Assembly (NCBI GenBank): GCA_900555435.1
Contig: USLH01000148.1
Coordinates: 1 to 5,248, forward strand
Direction: 5' to 3'
Length of the DNA stretch: 5,248 nucleotides
From: an uncultured Oscillospiraceae bacterium
GTDB taxonomy: Bacteria > Bacillota > Clostridia > Oscillospirales > Ruminococcaceae
Below are positions 1-5,248 of the stretch, one piece after another (the stretch's first letter is position 1; each line of letters opens with the position of its first letter). The position numbers and the translations under genes are program-made. Under the pieces are notes generated by a model. It was not told the origin of the DNA. It did no database searches and saw nothing but the letters and a program-made list of their open reading frames with translations.

Positions 1-30
1 CATAAGCTTCTTTTTGACGTGATTTGTGCG

Positions 31-67
31 GCCCGATAAGGCGTGAGCTTTATCGGGCGCTTTTTTT
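31..67 (+). terminator. Rho-independent terminator of the upstream unit
   Basis: A 12-bp stem (31-42 with 47-58, one G-T wobble) closes on a GTGA loop of the stable GNRA type. After GC at 59-60 comes a run of seven T at 61-67. It ends whatever is transcribed from the left. The upstream gene cannot be named: plus-strand stops lie at 3-5 (TAA), 20-22 (TGA) and 37-39 (TAA) in the three frames, and any of them could close it, although a stop inside the hairpin at 37-39 is less likely. Confidence 0.88.
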
Positions 68-107
68 AAAAAGATCCCAAGAGATTTCATGAAAGGAAGG
101 AATCTGC

Positions 108-1421
108 ATGGCGGTGCGCATTTCGGGAGTGGAGCCGGGAAGCCCGGCCTCCCACATCCGGGTTCATCCCGGAGACCAGCTTCTGACCATCAACGGTCAG
201 GAAATCGAAGATGTCTTGGATTATCGCTTTTATATGCTGGAGCCGAAGCTCCGCCTGACCATTCAGGATGAGGACGGGAAGATCCGCACGGCTCTGATCC
301 GGAAGGATGAATACGAGGAGCCGGGACTGTTGTTCGATACCTATCTGATGGATAAGCAACGGACCTGCCGGAACAAGTGCGTCTTCTGCTTCATCGACCA
401 GATGCCCCCCGGGATGCGGGAATCCCTCTATTTTAAAGACGACGACGCCCGGATGAGCTTCCTTTACGGCAATTATATCACCCTGACCAACTTAAGCGAG
501 CACGACATCCAGCGCACCATCCGGATGAAGATCTCCCCCATCAATGTCTCCGTCCATACGACGAACCCGGAACTGCGCTGCAAGATGATGAACAACCGCT
601 TTGCCGGGGAGGCGCTAAAGATCATGGACCGTTTTGCCGAAGCGGGGATTGCCATGAACGCCCAGCTGGTCCTCTGCCCCGGATTGAATGACGGACCGGA
701 GCTGGAGCGGAGCCTCCGGGATTTATCAAAGCTCATCCCGGCGCTGAAGACCGTTTCCTGCGTGCCGGTAGGGCTTACGAAATACCGGGACGGGCTCTAC
801 CCTCTCCGCTCCTATGAGCCGGAAGAGGCGGCGGCGGTCATCGATACCATCGACCGCTTCGCTGACGAGCAGTTTGAAAAGACCGGCTCCCGGGTCTTCT
901 ACGCTTCCGATGAATTTTATCTGGAAGCCCATCGGGAGCTGCCGGATAACGCCTTCTACGGCGATTACAGCCAGCTGGAAAACGGCGTCGGGATGCTGAC
1001 CCTGCAAAGGGAACAGTTCCGGGACGCCTTTGCGTTTTTTGACGAAGACGACCGGGTTCGGAAGGTGACTCTGGCTACCGGGACGGCGGCGGCGCCTTTC
1101 CTGCAAAAACTGGTTGACGAAGCCTCAGAAAGATGGCATAATTTAAGTGGAACGGTCGTCGCCATTCAGAACGACTTTTTCGGTCGCAGTATCACGGTAG
1201 CCGGGCTGGTCACCGGGCAGGATCTGATCGCCCAGCTGAAAAGCCGGGATCTGGGCGAAGAAGTGCTGATCCCCGATGTGATGCTCCGGTATCATGAAGA
1301 TGTATTTTTAGACGATGTGACTCTCCCTCAGGCGGAGGAAGCTTTGGGCGTGCCCATCCAGGTGGTGCCTACGGCGGACGGATACGACCTGCTCCGCTGC
1401 CTGCTGGGTGAGGAAGCCTGA
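108..1421 (+). CDS. PDZ / radical SAM / DUF512 domain protein
   Basis: This 437-aa protein is a probable iron-sulfur radical SAM enzyme of unknown substrate, predicted cytosolic (no signal peptide or membrane segment). Residues 2-60 form a PDZ-like domain (VEPGSPA at 8-14, HPGDQLLTING at 20-30). The radical SAM cluster motif CxxxCxxC is C87, C91 and C94, which would bind a 4Fe-4S cluster and S-adenosylmethionine. The family signature YFKDDDARMSFLYGNY at 108-123 follows, then CPGLNDG (190-196) and CVPVGLTKYR (218-227). From about residue 225 to the end is the DUF512 domain, including YASDEFY (265-271) and a late NDFFGR-ITVAGL-TG stretch. The length looks complete for the family. The ATG at 108 is chosen because AAAGGAAGG (92-100) sits 7 nt upstream and the PDZ domain begins right after it; the ATG at 89 is in another frame. 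Related proteins are annotated only as DUF512 or TIGR03279-type radical SAM proteins. It is first in the operon, 26 bp before der, which hints at a housekeeping role, perhaps tied to translation; that is inference. Confidence 0.93.
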   Translation: MAVRISGVEPGSPASHIRVHPGDQLLTINGQEIEDVLDYRFYMLEPKLRLTIQDEDGKIRTALIRKDEYEEPGLLFDTYLMDKQRTCRNKCVFCFIDQMPPGMRESLYFKDDDARMSFLYGNYITLTNLSEHDIQRTIRMKISPINVSVHTTNPELRCKMMNNRFAGEALKIMDRFAEAGIAMNAQLVLCPGLNDGPELERSLRDLSKLIPALKTVSCVPVGLTKYRDGLYPLRSYEPEEAAAVIDTIDRFADEQFEKTGSRVFYASDEFYLEAHRELPDNAFYGDYSQLENGVGMLTLQREQFRDAFAFFDEDDRVRKVTLATGTAAAPFLQKLVDEASERWHNLSGTVVAIQNDFFGRSITVAGLVTGQDLIAQLKSRDLGEEVLIPDVMLRYHEDVFLDDVTLPQAEEALGVPIQVVPTADGYDLLRCLLGEEA

Positions 1422-1447
1422 AACGATAGATAAGAAAGGAAACCAAT

Positions 1448-2782
1448 ATGTCCAAACCGATCGTTGCAGTGGTGGGACGCCCCAATGTGGGCAAGTCCAC
1501 CCTGTTCAATAAACTGGTGGGGAAACGGATCTCCATCGTGGAGGACACCCCCGGCGTTACCCGGGACCGGATCTACGCCTCCTGTGAGTGGCTGGATCGG
1601 AGCTTTATGCTGGTGGATACCGGCGGCATCGAGCCTCACTCCGACGACCCCATTCTGGCCCAGATGCGCCGGCAGGCGGAAGTGGCCATCGAAAGTGCGG
1701 ATGTGATCATTCTGGTCACCGACCTGCTTTCCGGTGTCACCGCCACCGATCAGGACGTGGCGGCCATGCTGCAGAAAAGCGGCAAGCCTATTCTCCTCTG
1801 CGTCAACAAGGCGGACAGCATCGGCGAAGTCCCGCCGGAATTTTATGAGTTCTATAATCTGGGCTTAGGCGATCCCATCGCCGTTTCCTCCGTTCACGGC
1901 CACGGTACCGGCGACCTTCTGGATGAGGTGCTGAAATACCTGCCTCCCGAGGAGGAAGAGGGAGAGGACGACGATACGGTCAAAGTTGCCGTGATCGGCA
2001 AGCCCAACGTAGGCAAATCCTCCCTCATCAACCGTCTGGCCGGGGAAGACCGGATGATTGTCTCGAACATCGCCGGAACCACCCGTGATGCTGTGGATAC
2101 CCGCATCGAAAACGAGTACGGGAAGTTTATCTTCATCGATACCGCCGGCATCCGGAGAAAATCCAAGGTGCTGGAAAATGTGGAGCGCTACAGCGTTCTC
2201 CGCTCTTACATGGCGGTGGACCGGGCGGATGTCTGCGTGATTCTCATCGACGCCACCGAAGGCTTTACCGAGCAGGATTCCAAGGTGGCGGGCTACGCTC
2301 ATGAACAGGGCAAAGCCTGCATCGTCGCCGTGAACAAATGGGACGCCGTAACCGATAAGACGGATAAGACCATGAAGGAGTTCACCGACAAGCTGAAGAT
2401 TGATTTCAGCTTCATGAGTTATGCGCCTTTCATTTTTATTTCTGCGCTGACCGGCCAGCGGATCCCCAAGCTCTACGAGATGATCCGCGACGTGGCGGAG
2501 AAGAACGCCGTCCGGATCCCCACCGGCGCTTTGAACGACCTGCTTGCCACGGCTACCGCCCGGGTGCAGCCCCCTTCCGACAAGGGACGGCGGCTGAAGA
2601 TCTACTATATCACTCAGGCGTCTACCAAGCCGCCTACCTTTGTCGCCTTCGTGAACCGGAAAGAGCTGTTCCACTTCTCCTATCAGCGGTATCTGGAAAA
2701 TCAGATCCGGGAGACCTTCGGGCTGGACGGGACTCCTGTCCGTTTCCTGGTTCGGGAGCGGGACCGCAACGACACCGATTGA
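1448..2782 (+). CDS. der: Ribosome-assembly GTPase Der (EngA)
   Basis: Der is an essential GTPase with two G domains in tandem that acts in late maturation of the 50S ribosomal subunit. This 444-aa copy is close to the usual length for Bacillota (about 436 in Bacillus subtilis). G domain 1 shows the P-loop GRPNVGKS (10-17), the G2 region TPGVTRD (34-40), DTGG (57-60) and NKAD (120-123). An acidic linker rich in Glu and Asp (168-176) leads to G domain 2, with GKPNVGKS (184-191), AGTTRD (209-214), DTAGIRRK (231-238), NKWD (296-299) and SALTG (332-336). Residues about 350-440 form the KH-like RNA-binding domain, with the conserved FVAFVNR and YLENQIRETFGLDGTPVR stretches. All nucleotide-binding motifs are intact. 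AAAGGA at 1435-1440, 7 nt before the ATG, supports the start. It lies 26 bp after the DUF512 gene and 26 bp before plsY, with no terminator between, so it is most likely cotranscribed with both. Confidence 0.98.
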   Translation: MSKPIVAVVGRPNVGKSTLFNKLVGKRISIVEDTPGVTRDRIYASCEWLDRSFMLVDTGGIEPHSDDPILAQMRRQAEVAIESADVIILVTDLLSGVTATDQDVAAMLQKSGKPILLCVNKADSIGEVPPEFYEFYNLGLGDPIAVSSVHGHGTGDLLDEVLKYLPPEEEEGEDDDTVKVAVIGKPNVGKSSLINRLAGEDRMIVSNIAGTTRDAVDTRIENEYGKFIFIDTAGIRRKSKVLENVERYSVLRSYMAVDRADVCVILIDATEGFTEQDSKVAGYAHEQGKACIVAVNKWDAVTDKTDKTMKEFTDKLKIDFSFMSYAPFIFISALTGQRIPKLYEMIRDVAEKNAVRIPTGALNDLLATATARVQPPSDKGRRLKIYYITQASTKPPTFVAFVNRKELFHFSYQRYLENQIRETFGLDGTPVRFLVRERDRNDTD

Positions 2783-2808
2783 TCTTTTAAACGGAAAGGA
2801 CGAGCGCA

Positions 2809-3462
2809 ATGGAAATCTTCCTTCAAATTCTGGCGCTGCTGCTGGCAGGAGTGGTCGCTTACCTCATCGGCAGCATCAACTTCGCCATCATCGTCACCAA
2901 GCTGTTTGCGAAAAAAGACATCCGGGACTTTGGAAGCGGAAACGCCGGAATGACCAATGTCCTCCGGACGCTGGGAAAGGGGCCGGCGGTACTTGTAACG
3001 CTGGGCGACTTTTTGAAGGGCGTTCTTGCGGTGGTGATCGGGCGGCTGATCCTGCATCTGCTGGGAGGCGGCGCACCCTTTTACGGGGATTACCTTCTGG
3101 GACTGATGGCCATGCTGGGGCACTGCTTCCCGATTTTTTACGGCTTTCGTGGAGGAAAGGGGATCCTTGTATCCGCCGGCGTGATTCTGATGCTCAACTG
3201 GCGGGTGCTCCTTATCATCCTTGCGGTCTTCCTGCTCGTCGTTGTCTGCACCAAAACGGTGTCCTTGGGCTCCATTTCTGCGGCGGCAGCCTACCCTGTT
3301 TCCACCCTGATCGTGGATCTTATCCGGAAGGCGCCTCATCCGTTTTTGAATGCCCTTTCCGCCCTCATCATTGGCGGCATCGTCATTTTCATGCACCGTT
3401 CCAACATCAAACGCCTGTTAAACGGGACGGAGAATAAGCTGGGGCAGAAAAAGAAGTCCTGA
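2809..3462 (+). CDS. plsY: Acyl-phosphate:glycerol-3-phosphate acyltransferase PlsY
   Basis: PlsY is a multi-pass membrane enzyme that transfers the acyl group of acyl-phosphate (made by PlsX elsewhere) to position 1 of sn-glycerol 3-phosphate, giving lysophosphatidic acid, the first committed step of phospholipid synthesis. The 217-aa length is normal. All three family motifs are visible: GSGNAGMTNVLR (42-53), GHCFPIFYGFRGGKG (104-118) and the SLGSISA region (152-158), plus the typical C-terminal HRSNIKRLLNGTE (196-208). Hydrophobic segments lie near 3-30, 59-86, 93-112, 119-147, 151-171 and 179-195. Motif 1 has Met48 where Ala or Thr is usual, probably a tolerated change. GGAAAGGA at 2793-2800, 8 nt upstream, supports the ATG. 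It follows der by 26 bp and precedes gpsA by 25 bp; gpsA supplies its glycerol 3-phosphate substrate. Confidence 0.97.
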   Translation: MEIFLQILALLLAGVVAYLIGSINFAIIVTKLFAKKDIRDFGSGNAGMTNVLRTLGKGPAVLVTLGDFLKGVLAVVIGRLILHLLGGGAPFYGDYLLGLMAMLGHCFPIFYGFRGGKGILVSAGVILMLNWRVLLIILAVFLLVVVCTKTVSLGSISAAAAYPVSTLIVDLIRKAPHPFLNALSALIIGGIVIFMHRSNIKRLLNGTENKLGQKKKS

Positions 3463-3487
3463 TCCTCTTTTACAGAAAGGAATCCAT

Positions 3488-4504
3488 ATGCCTACGAAAA
3501 TTGCCATTCTCGGAACCGGCGGCTTCGGAGTCGCCTTATCCGTTATGTGCCGCCGCTTCGGACAGGACGTGACCCTCTGGGGAAAATTCCCGGAGGAGAT
3601 CGCCGAGATCCGCCGCTACGGGGAGCATAAGCGGCTTCTCCCCGGCGTGCCGGTAAGCCCGGAAATTACTTTGACCTCCGACCTTTCCGACATCCGGGAG
3701 GCGGAGCTTGTGATCCTCGCCGTCCCCTCCTTCGCCGTCCGGGAGACGGCAAGAGCCGCCGCCCCTTTTCTCTCCCCGAAAGCCGTTGTCGCAAACGTCG
3801 GCAAGGGATTGGAAAAAGGAACGAAAAAGCGTCTCTCGGAAGTTATCTCCGAAGAGATCCCCGACCGCCCTATCGTTGTCCTTTCCGGTCCCTCCCATGC
3901 AGAGGAAATCGCCCGTGGCGTACCCACCACCATCGTCGCCGCCTCCAAAAACCGGGAAAGTGCCGAGTGGGTGCAGCAGACCCTGACCAACCCCACCCTT
4001 CGCCTTTACGTCAACGACGACGTGGTCGGCGTGGAGCTGGGCGGCGCCCTCAAGAACATCATCGCTGTCTGCGCCGGCATCTGCGATGGCCTGCAGTTGG
4101 GCGACAACACTCGTGCCGCCCTTATTACCAGAGGTCTTGCGGAGATCGCCCGTCTCGGCGTTTCCATGAAAGCCGACTCCGCCACCTTCTCCGGTCTGAC
4201 CGGCGTAGGCGACCTGATCGTCACCTGCACCAGTATGCATTCCAGAAACCACCGTGCCGGCATCCTTATTGGTCAGGGCGTCCCTCCCGAGGAAGCCATC
4301 TCCCGGATTGGCATGACCGTCGAGGGCTGCATCGCCGCCCGTACGGCATGGGAGCTCGCCAAGGAACAGGGCGTCTCCATGCCCATCACGGAGCAGCTCT
4401 GCCTCGTTCTGGAGGGGAAATCCCCCCGCAGCGCTCTCCACGACCTGATGGGCCGCCCCAACCGCCACGAAAACGAGCGGGTCTGGCTTCAGGGACAGGA
4501 ATAA
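3488..4504 (+). CDS. gpsA: NAD(P)-dependent glycerol-3-phosphate dehydrogenase GpsA
   Basis: GpsA reduces dihydroxyacetone phosphate to sn-glycerol 3-phosphate with NAD(P)H in the cytosol, supplying the backbone for phospholipids. The 338-aa length is typical. The N-terminal Rossmann fold carries the dinucleotide loop GTGGFG (9-14), a variant of the more common GAGSWG. VGKGLEKGT (104-112) contains the conserved K106; SGPSHAEEIARG (133-144) follows. The C-terminal helical domain has ELGGALKNIIA (183-193) with the expected catalytic K189, then GDNTRAALITRGLAE (205-219), TGVGDLIVTC (238-247) with D242, and SRNHRAG (252-258) for substrate phosphate and cofactor contacts. TVEGCIAA (277-284) is also typical. 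AGAAAGGAA (3474-3482) just upstream supports the ATG. It is the last gene of the operon; the TAA stop at 4502-4504 touches the terminator stem, so termination is immediate. Confidence 0.97.
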   Translation: MPTKIAILGTGGFGVALSVMCRRFGQDVTLWGKFPEEIAEIRRYGEHKRLLPGVPVSPEITLTSDLSDIREAELVILAVPSFAVRETARAAAPFLSPKAVVANVGKGLEKGTKKRLSEVISEEIPDRPIVVLSGPSHAEEIARGVPTTIVAASKNRESAEWVQQTLTNPTLRLYVNDDVVGVELGGALKNIIAVCAGICDGLQLGDNTRAALITRGLAEIARLGVSMKADSATFSGLTGVGDLIVTCTSMHSRNHRAGILIGQGVPPEEAISRIGMTVEGCIAARTAWELAKEQGVSMPITEQLCLVLEGKSPRSALHDLMGRPNRHENERVWLQGQE

Positions 4505-4546
4505 AAGAAAGCCGCCCTCCCCTTCTAAGGGAGAGCGGCTTTCTTT
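4504..4546. terminator. Bidirectional terminator after gpsA
   Basis: A 12-bp perfect stem (4504-4515 with 4535-4546), one C-A mismatch (4516/4534) and five more pairs (4517-4521 with 4529-4533) close a 7-nt loop. The outer part pairs AAAGAAAG with CTTTCTTT, so the arm is T-rich at its 3' end on either strand. It would end the gpsA operon on the plus strand and also stop leftward transcription from the convergent minus-strand gene. The stem begins at the last base of the gpsA stop codon. Confidence 0.9.
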
Positions 4547-4572
4547 ATCGAAAAACGTGGGATTGCCCTGCA

Positions 4573-4603
4573 AAATAAAACCGCCCGCTAAAAAGCAGGG
4601 CGG
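4573..4603 (-). terminator. Terminator of the minus-strand small gene
   Basis: CCGCCCGCT (4581-4589) pairs with 4594-4603, with A4597 bulged, around a four-A loop (4590-4593). Read on the minus strand, the hairpin is followed by TTTTATTTT (4580 down to 4572), a good U-tract, and it starts 11 nt past the stop codon of the minus-strand gene. On the plus strand the following bases are pyrimidine-rich but interrupted (CTTCTTCTCTT), so it may act as a weaker backup stop for gpsA read-through. Confidence 0.85.
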
Positions 4604-4613
4604 CTTCTTCTCT

Positions 4614-4895
4614 TCAGTTTACTTTCTCTTCCCGATCCAGCCAGATGGCCGCAATGTCCAGCGCATTGTAAAGCCCCTGCTTGTCGGCACGCTTTAAAAT
4701 GAGCTTCTGGGGAGGCAGGGAAAGATCCGTCGCCATCAGCTGTACCGAAATGGCGTCGGAAAGGGCCAGATCCTTGAAATCCTTATGGGACTTCACCTGC
4801 AGCATCACCACATACGGATCCCCCATTCTTCCGTAATACATCGTGTCCTTGCAGCGCACGATGGGACGCCCTTTATACATAACCTCTTCTGCCAT
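4614..4895 (-). CDS. Conserved-looking small protein of unknown function
   Basis: This is a 93-aa protein to which I cannot give a function. The gene is convincing. On the minus strand GAAGGAGGAA (complement of 4901-4910) places GGAGG 8 nt before the ATG at 4895, a promoter lies upstream (4951-4979), and a terminator follows 11 nt after the stop. The protein is soluble, without signal peptide or membrane segment. The N-terminal half reads MYKGRPIVR (6-14), then TMYYGRMGDPYVVMLQV (18-34), suggesting beta strands. The middle ISVQLMATD (49-57) looks like another strand, and the C-terminal LILKRADKQGLYNALDIAAIWLDR (65-88) ends in a probable helix. A single Cys (C15) argues against a metal-cluster role. 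The style resembles short hypothetical proteins of Oscillospiraceae, but this is only an impression. It does not match my memory of Veg or other known small Bacillota proteins. It is transcribed away from the tRNA cluster and towards gpsA. Confidence 0.85.
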   Translation of the reverse strand: MAEEVMYKGRPIVRCKDTMYYGRMGDPYVVMLQVKSHKDFKDLALSDAISVQLMATDLSLPPQKLILKRADKQGLYNALDIAAIWLDREEKVN

Positions 4896-4950
4896 AAAAA
4901 TTCCTCCTTCTATTTAAAAGCAAAAAGCAATGATACGATTCCAATAGTTT

Positions 4951-4979
4951 ATCATAATTTATACAGGATGTAAAGGCAA
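4951..4979 (-). promoter_or_regulatory. Predicted sigma-A promoter of the minus-strand gene
   Basis: On the minus strand TTGCCT (complement of 4974-4979) and TATGAT (complement of 4951-4956) are separated by exactly 17 bp. They match the consensus at four and five of six positions. Transcription would start near 4945, giving a leader of about 50 nt before the ATG at 4895. No stable leader structure is evident. The bases upstream of the -35 box are A/T-rich. Confidence 0.7.
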
Positions 4980-5052
4980 AAAATATGAATTTTTCCTTTT
5001 TGGAAAAAAATTAAGAAAACCCGTTGACAAATCATGCCTGAATGTGTATAAT
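4980..5052 (+). promoter_or_regulatory. Consensus promoter with A/T-rich upstream element for the tRNA cluster
   Basis: TTGACA (5024-5029) and TATAAT (5047-5052) are perfect consensus boxes with a 17-bp spacer. The 40 bp upstream (4980-5020) are almost all A and T with phased tracts, as in the UP elements of stable-RNA promoters. Transcription would start around 5058-5060, about 50 nt before the first tRNA. Such a strong promoter fits high growth-linked transcription of tRNA genes; I see no T-box or other riboswitch in the leader. Confidence 0.9.
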
Positions 5053-5109
5053 AAATCATGTTGTTGCGCGGCAGTTTGAAATGTCCTCGAATGTTCGGTA
5101 ACAGCAAAC

Positions 5110-5186
5110 GGGGGTATAGCTCAGCTGGTTAGAGCACCTGCCTTACAAGCAGGGGGTCACAGGTTCGAGTCCTGTTGTCCCCACCA
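5110..5186 (+). tRNA. tRNA-Val (anticodon UAC)
   Basis: A complete 77-nt cloverleaf. The acceptor stem is 5110-5116 with 5176-5182, discriminator A5183 and encoded CCA at 5184-5186. The D stem is GCTC/GAGC (5119-5122, 5132-5135) with GG in the loop. The anticodon stem is CCTGC/GCAGG (5137-5141, 5149-5153), with loop CTTACAA giving anticodon TAC (5144-5146), which reads valine GUA and related codons. The variable loop is GGGTC, and the T arm is ACAGG-TTCGAGT-CCTGT (5159-5175). The acceptor stem carries two adjacent G-U type pairs near its base. The next tRNA follows after 7 nt, so both are one transcript. Confidence 0.97.
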
Positions 5187-5193
5187 AATATAA

Positions 5194-5248
5194 GGCCTGC
5201 TAGCTCAGTTGGTTAGAGCGCTAGCCTGTCACGCTAGAGGTCGTGGGT
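5194..5248 (+). tRNA. tRNA-Asp (anticodon GUC), cut by the window end
   Basis: The 5' part of a tRNA: acceptor strand GGCCTGC (5194-5200), D stem GCTC/GAGC (5203-5206, 5216-5219), and anticodon stem CTAGC/GCTAG (5221-5225, 5233-5237). The loop CTGTCAC gives anticodon GTC (5228-5230), which reads aspartate GAU and GAC. The variable loop is AGGTC, and the first T-stem strand GTGGG (5243-5247) plus one T-loop base are present. The rest of the T arm, the 3' acceptor strand and CCA lie beyond the window. It is separated from tRNA-Val by only AATATAA. Confidence 0.95.

Noticed and set aside
14..42. TTGACG at 14-19 as the -35 box of an operon promoter
   Set aside because: No acceptable -10 box occurs 16-18 bp downstream, where the terminator stem lies.
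89..271. ATG at 89 opening a short frame before the DUF512 gene
   Set aside because: It is out of frame with 108, its ATG abuts the ribosome site used by 108, and it has no good site of its own; a leader peptide is possible but unsupported.
1865..2809. 314-codon open frame on the minus strand across der
   Set aside because: It is antisense to the second G domain and KH-like domain of Der, has no recognisable motif, and is a shadow of codon bias.
2701..3396. 231-codon open frame on the minus strand across plsY and the end of der
   Set aside because: Its product is low-complexity, rich in charged residues and Gln, with no motif; it is antisense to a clear membrane protein gene.
3536..4573. 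345-codon open frame on the minus strand across gpsA
   Set aside because: It lies antisense to an unambiguous gpsA; its Gly- and Asp-rich product shows no domain, and long antisense open frames are expected in GC-rich coding sequence.
4614..4895. Assignment of the 93-aa protein as Veg
   Set aside because: Size is similar, but the sequence does not resemble the Veg protein as I recall it.
4990..5008. TTTTTCC / GGAAAAA inverted repeat as a terminator or operator
   Set aside because: The 7-bp stem is mostly A-T, sits upstream of both outward promoters, and is more simply part of the A/T-rich upstream element.
1..5248. CRISPR arrays, insertion sequences, attachment sites or defence genes
   Set aside because: No regular direct repeats, transposase motifs or foreign-looking base composition were found; the tRNA genes could host integrations, but no duplicated tRNA 3' end is visible in the window.

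Overview
The window looks like ordinary core chromosome from a moderately GC-rich member of the Bacillota, class Clostridia, probably near the Oscillospiraceae/Ruminococcaceae. This rests on the gene order (DUF512 radical SAM protein, der, plsY, gpsA), Shine-Dalgarno-led starts, rho-independent terminators, tRNAs with encoded CCA, and protein sequence style such as the GTGGFG nucleotide-binding loop of GpsA. The placement is inferred from recognition, not from a search.

Layout: positions 1-29 are the tail of an upstream unit whose gene cannot be identified, closed by a strong terminator at 31-67. A four-gene plus-strand operon follows (108-4504): a PDZ/radical SAM/DUF512 protein, the ribosome-assembly GTPase Der, the acyl-phosphate-dependent glycerol-3-phosphate acyltransferase PlsY, and glycerol-3-phosphate dehydrogenase GpsA. 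The genes are 25-26 bp apart with near-identical GAAAGGA ribosome binding sites. A bidirectional terminator closes the operon at 4504-4546. A small minus-strand gene of unknown function (4614-4895, 93 aa) converges on it, with its own terminator (4573-4603), a strong GGAGG site and a recognisable promoter. Back-to-back with that promoter is a full-consensus sigma-A-type promoter (5024-5052) driving a tRNA cluster: tRNA-Val(UAC), then tRNA-Asp(GUC), which runs off the window end.

Functionally, GpsA makes sn-glycerol 3-phosphate and PlsY acylates it, so the last two operon genes are consecutive steps of phospholipid synthesis. Der acts in maturation of the large ribosomal subunit. The DUF512 protein has no role I can name and is the most interesting protein of the operon. 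I see no mobile element, CRISPR array, prophage or defence system, and nothing that amounts to a new multi-gene system. The points most worth a second look are the unknown 93-aa gene, the DUF512 enzyme, and the complementary sequences shared by the two convergent terminators.
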